Assembly (NCBI GenBank): GCA_027627225.1
Contig: CM051029.1
Location: 11,002,215-11,066,214 of the forward strand
Direction of reading: 5' to 3'
DNA length: 64,000 nt
Source: Congeria kusceri
Taxonomy: Eukaryota; Mollusca; Bivalvia; Myida; Dreissenidae
Shown one piece after another: positions 27,796-39,902 of the stretch. Position 1 is the stretch's first letter; every line of letters starts with the position of its first letter. The translations under genes were made by a program, and so were the position numbers. A model generated the notes under the pieces. The model did not search any database. It was not told the DNA's origin and saw only the letters and a program-made list of their open reading frames with translations.

Positions 27796-29600
27796 CTGTC
27801 CCTTGTCAACCTATAGGGCTGGATGAAGCGCTGAAGAAGGGTAACAACAAGAACTTCATATAACGATAGAGGTTGACATTTAAACAGTGTGAAACTTCAG
27901 CTTCATCAGCAGGATAAAACACTTATGGGCAACATAAAGTCCTTTGTTTAAATCCTAACGTCCACTAAGCTCAAGAAGGTTACCCGAAAGCAAATTTGGC
28001 AAAATCGGAGTGTGTTGACATGTCTTCGCGATGTTCTGGAACAGTGTCCTTCCGTTACAATTCTGATACCTTCTTGGCACTTCGGGGCATGATCGGGATT
28101 GAAGCATACTTCGGCATTCAAATGTTACAAGTTAAAAAATGTGGACGCCGTATGCTTTATTTGGGACGGCCTAGGGGTCTTCGGCAAACCATCGGCAACA
28201 ATTCTGGATGTTTGAAAAACCATCGCCATTGACATGGCATGTTCGGAAAGCCTTCAGCAAGGCTTCGTAATCGGTTAAGCTACCCAGAGCTGTCCTTGAA
28301 GGAAGCTGAATCAATGGCGAACGCTATCCGAAGACGACGAGTGAAAGAGTCCTGGTCACGTGTACACTCGAAAGCCATGCCGATCTTGTCGTGAAATATA
28401 CCGAATCGTCGCAGAAGAAGCCGATTGTCAGTGGAATTGGTCGCCGAGCATTAGACATGTTTCCCGAAGTATACAAAAGCGACAGCAGAAGTGATGCGGT
28501 CAATTTGCCGATAGTGTTCTAAGTGACACAATCGGCTTTGTTCTTGTGAATCGAACACTTATTATAGTACAAGTCATGAACAAGCGACTCAAGAATAGGT
28601 TTTGCGTGAGGTTATTCGTCAGTCAGCCTTTGTTACATTACAGACGGTATGATCCTTAGTCTTGGTCTAGAAGGCTAAAACCTTTATATGAAAACCCATG
28701 TTGAGAATAAAAACAAACAGTGAACAAGTCTCTTCGAGATGCCCAGAATCATCCCACTCTTTATGCTATTAAGGTAGGCAATGCCAAGTGAAAGCCAACA
28801 GTATGGGACATGGTCGACTTTCTCCCAAATTAAGCGACCATTTCACGTTAAATCATTGGAGTGTTTGGAATGACTGGAACTTCATCAGTATACTCCTGAA
28901 GCTGGGGACTGGAAACTTCTAGGACAAAATGACATTCACTTTCCACTGCAGCACAGAAGTACGGAAGTCGTACACTAAGGAGGCGTACGTGTCCACAGAT
29001 GTCATGTAACTCAGTGCCTTCGCAAGTTTTTGGATAGCATCGAAGCGTTACGGATTTTAGTTTTTTTCTAAATGCGAGTCGTTGGACGCTGGGGTATGCC
29101 ATCCGAAATTGTTTGCGTGATCCTCAAATACTGTTTGATCCACAATCGATTATGTCTTCTCTGTGTCCGGTGAAATGCCAAGACAAGCATGGCATCAAGG
29201 ACGATGCGAATGCACCTGAAGATCCATTGTCGGCCTAGCAACTGATCATCACATGTAGTTAGGCGTCCTTCGGCGTCGTTCATATACCCCGACCTTCCAA
29301 TCGGCAACATTTCAGCATTCCATCGACAACAAATCGGCAACTATTCAGCATGTTTCTGCAATGTTACCGCAGCCTATTCGCACGATCGGAAAACATGCGG
29401 AATGTAATTCCGAAACGATCGGCATTCTTCCGCGTCGCATTTGGTGACTTCAGATAGGGTGTTTACCGCAACCTGTTGAATGCCACTCCGCGAATACATG
29501 CCGAACAGGAACGTTGTCCAAAATCCGCCTATTTTATTCCGAATGGTTATCGACAACCCTTACGCAAAGTATCGGGACTGTAGTGGACGGCAGGTGTAAA
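27796..29600. repeat. GC-richer block of degenerate CGGCAA/CGAAGC words, unknown element
   Basis: Base composition rises sharply against both flanks, and words such as TTCGGCAA, ATCGGCAAC and CCATCGxCA recur on both strands (28180-28260, 29230-29420). Short ORFs exist in several frames, none with recognisable motifs. It abuts the solo 3' UTR repeat at 29620 and could be an old transposon. Confidence 0.45.
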
Positions 29601-29619
29601 GCGAGTGACCAAATACCAA

Positions 29620-30000
29620 TACAACATAACACAATACGAAAAGCACGTACAAACTCAAAACACAAATATGAATAAAATTGGGGTCACCGCCTTAAAACGG
29701 TCAATGCAAAGCATGGGTTGTTTAAACCGGTTTACGCGCGCCTGAACCTCACGTTTGTCACAGGATTATGCGCAATATATATCAGTATACATGCTTGCTA
29801 ACATTAAAGCACCGCAATTTAAATAATGATACAAGATAATACTTCAATTAATTACACAGTGGTTTGATATTAACCAGAGTGACTTTTCTAAGGCATGATG
29901 GCTTGAAAAAGGAACAATAACAACTGCATTTCATCTTGTAAAAAATAATTCAAATCATAGCGTCTTTAATTTTACGAGTAGCTTCCGATCATGCACTCGG
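29620..30000 (-). repeat. Solo copy of the Penelope-like 3' UTR (copy B), more diverged
   Basis: Holds GGTCACCGCCTTAAAACGGT, TTTAAACCGGTTTACGCGCG and AACCAGAGTGACTTTTCTAA, weaker matches to the other copies. It ends in unrelated sequence near 30000. Confidence 0.5.
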
Positions 30001-30489
30001 AAATGCTGCAGGGATTGCTTCCAATTGGCTCTGAGTAAGAATCAAAGAATTAACTTGGCAGTCATAGTTTCAAGGATGTACTGCACACAATTGGGTGAAA
30101 CAAAACTGGCGTGCGATATTCTGCTGCAGATGACTAGGTTATGTAAGTACTTTTATATTTAGTTGATTGTCAATGCAAGGATAAATATGCAACGCATATA
30201 TTGGTTTAATATTAGTCATAAGTAGATGGTTGTGTTTTACCTACATACAACTTGTTATAACTGGTGTTATCATTACATATCACTACGTTAACAGTTAATT
30301 GTGTCAAAGAAACAAACTGTCCTTTTATGAACAAGTCCATAATATTATATAAATACTTCTACCACGGTTAATATCCACTTGAAGTATCGTTAAGATGCTT
30401 TCCATTGTCCCATTTATCTAACTGAAAGAACTTGGTGGTAGCTGGATACATTTGCTATTAGAAATGTAAATATGTGTTCTTTACATAAC
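30001..30489. other. Intergenic, no gene seen
   Basis: AT-rich sequence without recognisable features. Confidence 0.5.
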
Positions 30490-31875
30490 CTAGCAAGCAA
30501 AATATACGGAACCCATATGAAACCCATATGGGCGTGTATATGGCAACCCATATGGGATCTAAATGGGTTTTGAAACCGGGAACCATATTGCACACCAATA
30601 TAGGCAGCCCACATAGGTTGAATATGGGTCCTATAGGGACCCATATTGGTTGTATAGGGATCCTACATGGGCTGCATATGGATCTTATATGGTTTCAATA
30701 CGAGCTGCATACGGCCAATGTTTGGGTCTATATTTGGTCATTGTTTACCCTATGTGGTATGTATACAAAAGTATTCTGTAAGTAGTACCTGTTAGAGGAA
30801 AACAAAATCGGTACACAATTGATAAAATACAGTTTTAATAATTCTAAAACATTTATAATTGAATTCGATAATCATCACGGTCAGCATATTGTAGTAGTTA
30901 TACACGGAACAAAAGCGTATGAAACTAGCAAACACAGCCAAGAAACCTGGGAAAACAGGGACTTTTTTTTTTTAAAGCTGACGGACCGCAAATTTTCCTA
31001 CACCCATAAGTCCCTTCATAGATGGTTTAACACGACATCTTTTTCTTCAATATGCAATCAACGGATTAATGTACTTCTACCCACCAAACATGGAAAGGTA
31101 CCTCACTTTGAATAAAGAAACGGTTGTATAAACGTAGAATTTAAAATTATGATTTTTTGAACTTGACAGTTAACAGTTCCACAGTGAAGCAAAGTTTCTG
31201 TAAACCCTGCAACATTTTCCAACATAGTGTCGGAACATTGAAACCTTACGACTGACATCGCGAAAATACATGGCAAATGCGAAACAACAACGGATAATAC
31301 CAAATAAAAAGCGTTTACAACTTATCTTTACTTACAATAAGTGCATGCATTTAAATGGTAGACTGATAATGTTCGATATCATCATACTGGATTTAAAAAT
31401 ATTATTATTTACGAGCACAATTGTATAACCTACCGATTGTTTTTGTTTGCGCAAGCTCGTTATATATTTTTTTCAGTTATGCGATTATTAATAACATTGA
31501 TGCATGTCCGTGATAACAACTACGTCTTAATGAAAAAAAACGCTCACCTGTTTAACCCAAATGGGGCCTATATGTGTTACATATGGGTTGTAAGTCATAC
31601 GCTTATTTGTTGAATTACTAGATAAAATAAAAGCAGCTTCTATCAATTTAGCCACATAGTAGCTCGCAATAAATACGTTTTTAATAAATAATACATTTTG
31701 ACTAGTTTTTCCTAACAGTGCTGTAATATAGGACCCATCTAAGACTCTTATGGACCAACCCACATGGACGGGCCCCTGTAGGTCCCATATTTGTCCAATA
31801 TGGGCACACCCATATGGACTTGCCCAGAAACAGTCCATATGGGACCCATATGTACATGTTTGCTGGGAACGCGAT
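30490..31875. mobile_element. Non-autonomous inverted-repeat element with CCCATATGGG arrays
   Basis: Both ends (30500-30710 and 31553-31860) are arrays of degenerate ACCCATATGGGTT units. The outer edges match in inverted orientation (AGCAAGCAAA at 30491, TTTGCTGGGA at 31858). The central 800 bp is AT-rich with no transposase. It is probably a DNA-transposon derivative mobilised in trans. Confidence 0.6.
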
Positions 31876-31954
31876 AAATACGCCGAATTGCTAGTCAATT
31901 ACATGATGGTGGGCTTTAGATTGAAAACATATAGTCTATGTCTTGTATCCTTCT

Positions 31955-32745
31955 TATTGTGATGTGTCAACTCCTTGTTATGTTATGTGACATCCTGACT
32001 GTGATGTGTGCATTCATCATCATGGTATGTACCGTCCTTATTATGGTTTACACAGTTTTCATTATGTCATGCACCTCCGTATTCTAGAGTCTTCACTTTG
32101 TCATGTACCCTCCTTATTATGTTATGCACCGTCTTCATTATGCTATGTACCCTTTAATAATGGCGAATAATTCCTCATTATTGTGCGGGTATGTACCTTA
32201 TTGTGGTGAGTACAATTCCAAGTATGGTCTGCACCCACCTAATTATGGCGTATAATACTTCATGTTTTAATGTAACTGCTTATTGTTGTATCTATACTCC
32301 TCATTATGTATTGTACCCTAGTTTTTGCGGTATCTATACCCCTCGTTATTTACGTTACTCTCCGTTTTTGAATAGTCCTGACTATGTCATGTAGCCTCTT
32401 CTTTTTATGTGTTTACTTCTCATTATCTTACGCTCCTTCCTTAATGTGATGCGTATAATCCTTATTGTGATGTGTATACTCTCACAATGTTATGTTCCCT
32501 TCTTATTATAATGTGTTGTTTTGTTTCGTATGTTATGTACTCTCGTTGATACGATGTGTATATTCCCTAGTATGTTTTACCATCCATACTTTTATTTACA
32601 CTTTGTAATGTTATGTTAACAATTTGTCATTTTCGGTTCACCTATATGTTATGTGAAATCCTTGCTTTATTATTTTCACTTGTTTATGTATCTGTGTATG
32701 TCTTTAATTTAAACTCTGACTGGTTATGTCTGGATTAGTAATGCA
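31955..32745 (+). repeat. Degenerate minisatellite, unit about 24 bp
   Basis: Roughly 30 tandem variants of TTATTATGTTATGTACCCTCC, with strong T-over-A strand asymmetry along the whole block. Confidence 0.8.
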
Positions 32746-34480
32746 ATATTTTTGAAGTTGCGTAAAATAATAATAATGAAACGATCAAAGTTTTCTAACA
32801 TTCAATCATTCCAGATCTGGTAAAACATTATTGGCGGTGATAGTGGTTGCCCAGGTGAAGTAACCTTTGCAAGGGTTTGCTCTGTGTGGATTTTATTGTG
32901 TACGTATGTCGATGTTTGTTACCATGATTACATATTTTACACGAGTATTTATGTGCATGTGCACCGCATTTCAAAACATATTAAAAACTATTCATCTTTC
33001 GTCACTCCCATTTATTATAAATGTTGTGTTTCTGTCTTCTATTGATACGAATTTTCCTTTAAAAATGATGATAAGCTACTTCCGTGCAAGTGTACTCATT
33101 AACCACATTTAGTAAACATAGTATGTATCCACGAAATCGATATGAACATATGCTATATATAAATAAACAGATGACACTTGTCTTGAAAAAGTATGCATCA
33201 CACGGTACCGCCTTTATATATATTTGGTCTGTATTGAACATGTGCTAATATAGCGATGTAGCATTTTAACTGCGTTTAAGTGTAACAACCACATACATCC
33301 TTAAGTATATGAGAATAAATAGAAAAACAAAACATGCCATATGTATATATCTATATATTATATCAAGTAGTCTTTTGTGAACATGAAAATACATATATTT
33401 CAAAACATTTGCAAAACATAAAGATATTGGTTGTTTGGAGTTTACAGGAAGTAATGACTGGCAATGCATTACGGGTGTCACGATATACGGTATATTGGTA
33501 TATTGCAATATTTGATTCTGCAATAAATATCGCGATATGACTGTCCATACCGATATATTGTATTTTCATTCTTTTTTTACAGTTTTGTGTTGTTTTTTCC
33601 GGTAGTTTATTCGGTGATAACAAAACGTTTGACTGAAATCACAAAACGTGTACATAACAAAATATATCGCGTGCACAGAACCTAACAAATGGAACAGGTG
33701 ACATACGACAGTGAATACTTAACATAACACAACTGCAGTTAACATAAGGATGCGTATATAAAACATACTTAAGCGGGCATATAAAACAACAATTCCACAT
33801 ACGATTATAAGTCATACACATAACATAAGATAGCGAGTATATACATGTAGCATAATAAAGGCGGTGCAATACAATAAATATAAAAGTTCATTGCATTGTA
33901 AAAATCTCAAAATCGTAACACAGAATGAACGTACATGTATGATTATACAGAGTAATATTTCTAAACTGATTCAAGTTGGGCTGGTAATTTCTTATACATC
34001 CCTTTTGACTCTTGTGTAGTGCATATTTGTGTTACATTTTACCATTATTGATAGGCACATCTTTTGGTTTCAAAAACAATGGGTGGGATTTTATCCGTGT
34101 ACGTAAAAATGATCGGGAGGGATAATTTTCGGGCTGGATTTTGTCAGAATACCTAAAGGTAGACATGCCTTATATAGAGAGTAGATTGCAATTATGTTTT
34201 AAAACTCATTGAACATGCCAAATGTCAAGCCAATTACAGAGATATGACTTGAAATCTTACTACATGTTGAATCATTTGAATATTTAATGGTTATGAAACT
34301 GTGACATTATGGTTAGGCAAACATGTTATCAACACAGTTTAATCATACTTTTGTCATTTGATTTATAATTATACTCATGCAAGTAATTGCACAGTTAATT
34401 TACATATAAGTTATTGGCATTGTATAACGAACATCGTCAGGTTTTTAGCACAATTCATTAAATGAGATTTTAGTAAAAAG
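32746..34480. other. Intergenic, no gene seen
   Basis: AT-rich. 33475-33560 is a dense set of AT palindromes (CACGATATACGGTATAT, ATATCGCGATATGAC), typical of an old inverted-repeat element. Confidence 0.45.
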
Positions 34481-34489
34481 GAGATTCAG

Positions 34490-35065
34490 GGTTCGAAACA
34501 CAATTTTTGATCTTAAGATCGAATATGTCCCGATAGCGTCCAGATAGCGTTTCGACATAATCCCGACAGCGTACCGATTCTCCTAAATGCGATCCGACAT
34601 TATCCCGACAGTGTCCCGACAGCGTTCCGACATTCCTGACTGTTCGATAATTTGTATCGTTGCGCTATTGGGTCGCTGTCGGGAGACATAATCGGGAATG
34701 TGTGACTGCCTCAATACTCCTGACTTAATATTAATATACAATTTATAACGCATTATCAATCACGAGCTACAAGACATTGTCCCGATAACGTCCCTACACC
34801 GTCCCGAATTTGAACCGAAACAGCCGAATCTATTCCGACAGGGTCCCGACTATACGAATTCGGTTGAGTCTCCCAAATGTTAAGGAAAATCCTTAGCTGT
34901 GCTTGGCCAATCACGCCTTGCATGAACCGATAATTCCCGAATCTTAGGACAGCGTACTGACATCTCCAGACATCGTCCCGACAGCGTCCCGACTTGTATA
35001 ATTTATATCGCAGCCCTGTAGGGACGCTATCGAGAGCCATAATAGGGAAAGTGTGACTTAGGCTT
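34490..35065. repeat. CCCGACAGCGT-type degenerate repeat, two foldback units
   Basis: Two units of about 250-300 bp, each opening with runs of TCCCGACAGCGTCCCGACAT variants and closing with the reverse complement (GGGTCGCTGTCGGGAGACAT at 34670; GGGACGCTATCGAGAGCCAT at 35020) followed by GTGTGACT. Each unit can fold back on itself. Confidence 0.75.
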
Positions 35066-35369
35066 AAAAGATATTTATTTCTACCATGTGTCCTTATGAT
35101 TTTAATACAGTTACAAGGCAGCTTAACTATTGTTGCTCAAACTCAAAGTAGTGCTTTACTAAAATTCCAAAACATTCGAGATCAACGAGTTAAGATAGAC
35201 ATTCATACTTATCTAAATATTCCAGAGAAAAATACAAACTCAAACTTTAACCAGACTATTGACTTATGTAGTTAAGTGATAATATGCCCTTATTGTATCT
35301 ACATATAAAACATAATTATATACACATTAAATAAAAACAAGTTTGTGTGTTTGATAAACACACACGCCC

Positions 35370-36090
35370 CCGGTTGGTACTGGGTAGCCCATTTCTTAGT
35401 CTAAATTACGTCAAAGTCAAGGTCAAAGTGAGGTTTGGTGATATGGGTGGATTGGGAACGATCATACGCAAGTAAGTATAAACAGAGTAAATACCCAAGT
35501 GTTGTAATAAGCGTTGATGATGATACACGAAACAATTAAATCTAGTTAATCAAGAAATGGCACTTTTTAATTGTTATAAGTCCAAGTTAGTTCAATGTCA
35601 AGGTCAAAGTAAAGTTGGGTGATAGGGGTGGATTGGGGATGGTCATAAGCAACAACTGTGTAAGTATCCAAGTGTTGTAGCAATTGCAAATCGGTTCAAG
35701 GTCACTGTCAAAGTAAAGTTGAGTGATATGGATTGGAAACGGTCATAGGTAACAACTGTGTAAATATTTTAGTGTTGTAGTAGGCGGTGTTGGTGCTAGA
35801 CGAAACGGTAAAATCTAGTTAACCAAGAAATGGCACTTTTTAATTAGTGTAGGTCCAAATTAGGTCCAGGTCAAGGTCAAAGTAAGCTAGGGTGATATCG
35901 GTGGATAGGGAATGGTCATAAGCAACAACTGTGTAAGTATCAAAGTGTTGTAGTAAGCGGTGTTGGCGCTAGACGAAACGGTAAAATCTACTTAACTTTT
36001 TCACGGACGGAAGGACGGAAGGACGGACGGAAGAACGGCCAGGACGATCGCTATATGTCTCCGGCATCAAGATTCCAAGGGCATAAAAAT
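35370..36090 (+). repeat. TGACC/GGTCAAAGT-type tandem repeat with GGACGGAAGGACGG tail
   Basis: GTCAAGGTCAAAGT recurs at about 35414, 35598, 35700 (variant) and 35869, with GGATTGGGAACGGTCATA and CAACTGTGTAAGTAT in each unit. It ends in GGACGGAAGGACGGAAGGAC (36004-36023) and GGGCATAAAAAT, the usual 3' end of a dispersed bivalve repeat. Confidence 0.8.
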
Positions 36091-38023
36091 ATATTAAAAT
36101 AAGAAATACATATTAGTTTAATAAATCCATTATATAAAATAGACATTGAATATGCAACAGTAAGATTATACATATAAAAAGGCACTAACAAGGTGAAACA
36201 AGTCAAACTTAGCATTTACAGTTTAAAGTGGTGTATCGACGGTATTTCCACTAAATAAAGACATGTATTAAAACAAAACATATTCCAGTTCATCGCGAAT
36301 ATATTTTATAGTAGCTATAGTATATTGATGTAATCGTTAAGAAACAATTTTTATACAAAACCAAACTTTTTTTCGACGGGCGGTTCCGGAATGTCTCGAT
36401 CTCATGCCTACAAAATCGCCCACTTCATTGAAAAACTTTTCTACGCTTACAACAGATCAATAGTGCGCATGCGCATAGCAGTCCTTTATGTACATTTCAT
36501 TCTATATATTCATAACAGAGGTTGTATTCCATCTTTAACACATAGAAACACGGACAATGAGACGCAAACCAGCAAACTACATGTCAATTATTGACCATCG
36601 TAAGGAAATATTCAGACAAATTAATATGACCGTTTCTAATTGGTTACTCCTAATTTGACCACTCTTAGCGTTTGTGTGGCTTCAAAAAAAAATATAAATA
36701 AACTTGGACTACGATTTTCTACGCGTTTCATACATATTGACGTATCAATTATACACCAAACTTCATTGGACAACAGTTTATATGTAAATATTATAAAATG
36801 TTTAGTACACACTTTTGCAGTATGTATATGTATATGTTTTTGCATATGTATAGAAATTTTTGAGCGCAACAAATTAAAATCGTAAAACTGTTTCATCATT
36901 TCGCTAATTTAGCATATAAAAACAAAAGTAAACAATAAACATCAACAATAAAATACAGTTCAAGTTTGACATTCAAATATATACAATACAACAAAATTTC
37001 AGATGCGCTTTGAGAATAAAAATGTTATTTGCGTACATGTGTATTGTATACATATAATCTCATTACGTTTTCATTTAATGAATTGTCAGTTGCTTTTTGT
37101 GCCGGCAACTCATTTGCGTTCTAAGTATTGTGTTTACATATTTTTTCTACAGGTTTTCATAAACCGTATTTTTCAGTTGCTGTATGTATGCTGTGCTGAC
37201 ATCATGGCAGAACTTGTACTGTTCCTGAAACGTAATGTGGATTAACACATCATATTTTGAAGAATAGGATTTACGGCAAAACTGCTATGGGACACTTACA
37301 TATTTCTCGTTTATTTACAAAACACGTTGATCGAACACCATACAACATGCATAGAAATTAAAGTAATAAACCCATGGGCACTTCTAAATAGACCTTCGCT
37401 TAATCAGGAATAACTTTGGAGTTTTAGGCGGAATTTCTCCAAACTTTCCAAGAACACAAAATAATATATAGGACTTCGATGTATTTAATTTCCTTTATCT
37501 AAAATATCGTACTCATACAAAACTTCACACAAAAAACACATACTATCAAAACAAAAATTCGCAAAAATTCGAAAACGGAATGATGTCCATTTCACTGTCA
37601 GAAATTAAGAGAAAATACTTTCGTTACTTTTTTTTTTTACTTAAAATCCTTAAAATGATAATTTAATCAATTTTATTCTAAATAAAGAGAACACTTTTCT
37701 TATAAAAAATAATCCATATCTAAGTACGTCGAATGCGGCCTCTTACATACCAATGGCACGCACCCGTTCTGTATACTGCACAGTGGAGTTTTCCAGGTTT
37801 TGCCACTACCATTTTAAACTCATCCCTTACTTTTGTTTACGGATTAATATACATTAATCAAATATCACAAACATATTAGAATTTTACCACTTGCTTCCTT
37901 GTGTAAAATAGGCTAAACATTAATCACGTGATATCTAAATACAATGATTGGATAAATTTGCAGATTAATTTGCACATGATTGAAATTTTTGGAAACATAT
38001 ATTCTTCATTGTAGGATAGTGTT
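36091..38023. other. Intergenic, no supported gene
   Basis: AT-rich. The ORF at 36391-36594 follows CGGTTCCGGAATG and overlaps a perfect NRF-1 palindrome, but its translation has no known domain. Confidence 0.45.
36464..36475. promoter_or_regulatory. NRF-1-like palindrome TGCGCATGCGCA
   Basis: An exact match to the NRF-1 core, a frequent CpG promoter word in animals. Nearby sequence is otherwise AT-rich and no gene start was identified. Confidence 0.25.
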
Positions 38024-38264
38024 ATGCATGAAACATTTGATTTTTACTCTTTTTTTATTGAAGGATCGTTGTTAAATACTGTGATTATACAATGCCTTGA
38101 ATTTCTACATTCACCACGAGTTTCTCGTGCATTTATTAGTCTAAATCCTAAAGTACTCATTGCACCTTTAAGGATTCTGATTGTACGTAGTATTCAATTA
38201 TCTAACGATAATAGACAGTTACTTTATTCTAAACCTAGTGTTTAAATTAGTTTGCTTCGTTAAT

Positions 38265-38634
38265 CACCCATTGGTCTTTTTAGAAACATAGGTTCTAGTA
38301 GTCATATCAATCCACCGTGTAATCGGTATCCTACGATAAACAATTGCAACTCCAGTAAGTGTATATGTTGTAAATATTTAAACATTACTTCGTTTATTAA
38401 ATCATCAGTTAATAATCTTAAATGTCCGGTTAAATTTATAAGTAACGTCTCATGAAATTCCATGAATATCTTGTATGTTTCAACATGAAATTCGCCCTGC
38501 TGTGGTGCACAGTATGTTGGTCATAGAGGTCGGTCGTTAAAAACTCGTTTTAGAGAACTTTTTTTTTTAATTAAAAATAATAATAAATTTGACGATTTCA
38601 TTTATCAAATTTGTACACAACTGGCCATGATATA
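38265..38634 (+). pseudogene. GIY-YIG endonuclease domain of Penelope-like copy 1
   Basis: An open frame except for two TGA codons (38453-38455 and 38486-38488). Motifs are the zinc-binding type cluster NCNSSKCICC, then NILYVST-TGA-NSPCCGAQYVG and the arginine helix GRSLKTRF. Compared with ordinary GIY-YIG sequences (pattern SCxSxNVIYLxxCxxCxxQYVG), both TGA codons fall on cysteine positions. The endonuclease would nick target DNA for priming. Confidence 0.75.
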
Positions 38635-39902
38635 ACACATATTTCAATTCAACCTAATGAACAGCTAACGTTCGATAATGCAACGTCTGTCAATACCAAG
38701 TTAAATACAGATGTATGTCGGAATTTGAATGGATTAAATGTTTGAAAACAGCTTATACTCTTGGATTAAATGATAATATTTTATATATTGGAAATATCTC
38801 TAAAGACTGTTCCATCAATGCCTTCTCTTTTTTTTTATAAACGTGTGAGAAACAAGCGTTCACACGGTAAATGGACAAATGGAAATATGCGACGTAAATT
38901 TAGACGCATACTATCTTTAAATGACTGTTACGTTTTATTTAAAAATGCTGGAAAACATAAACGTTTAAGTACTTTATATTCCCCTGCTGTTTCTTCTTTA
39001 AGAAATATTGAAAATTAATAGAAGTATTTTAATTCAATCTGACCCATTTTATGATTGTGGTAATATTATTCAATCCTACACTGAGTATTATATTAAACCG
39101 TTCATCGAGAGTTTACGGAACAAAAAAAGAAATCGTATTAAAATGCAGTTCTGTAATTAAGGTATCGATTTAATTGACATTCCTAAAATTTTCAACGATA
39201 AGAATGTGCGTAAGTTAATACCACCTTATGTCCGTAATACTAAAACGCCACTTATTTGTTACAAATACAATAAATCAGTAAGGAGTATTGTTTTTTAATT
39301 ACAATTATGTTACCACCGATAAAAAGTGTATTGGAAAACTGTACTACATCATGAGAATGTGTTAATTCTAAATACATTTACAACCCTGTTGGTCATGTAA
39401 TTACAGGGAATCTTGATTTTCTTAAAAATAAAAATAAAACTTCGACACTTGCTTCACAGAGGCCCTAAATTTCGACTTCCAACTTGACTTAATTGTGACA
39501 ATTGCATTAACAAAATAGAAGTATCATTAGACGAATACTGTAAAAAGTGGTGCAGAAATGAAAATGCAGATGTATCTGCGATTTACGAATGGAAGAATCA
39601 AGTATTACTAAAGGCCGTTAATAAAATATGCTTTTATAATAATAATCATATTGCTTTACCACATAAATCTTAATTCAAAAACAAACAAACTCAAAGATCT
39701 TCAATCTAAATTCGTATTGGATCATGCAGATAAAGCGGCGAACAACATAATTATAATATGACGATTTTTTTATGTTCTAACTATTTCAAGGGAACTATCT
39801 CAAACGACATTATATACTGAATACAAACAAGACTGTAATGAAATTATTTCCGAACATATTACTGAATGCAGTAATTTTAATGTTAAAATCGATAATAATA
39901 AC

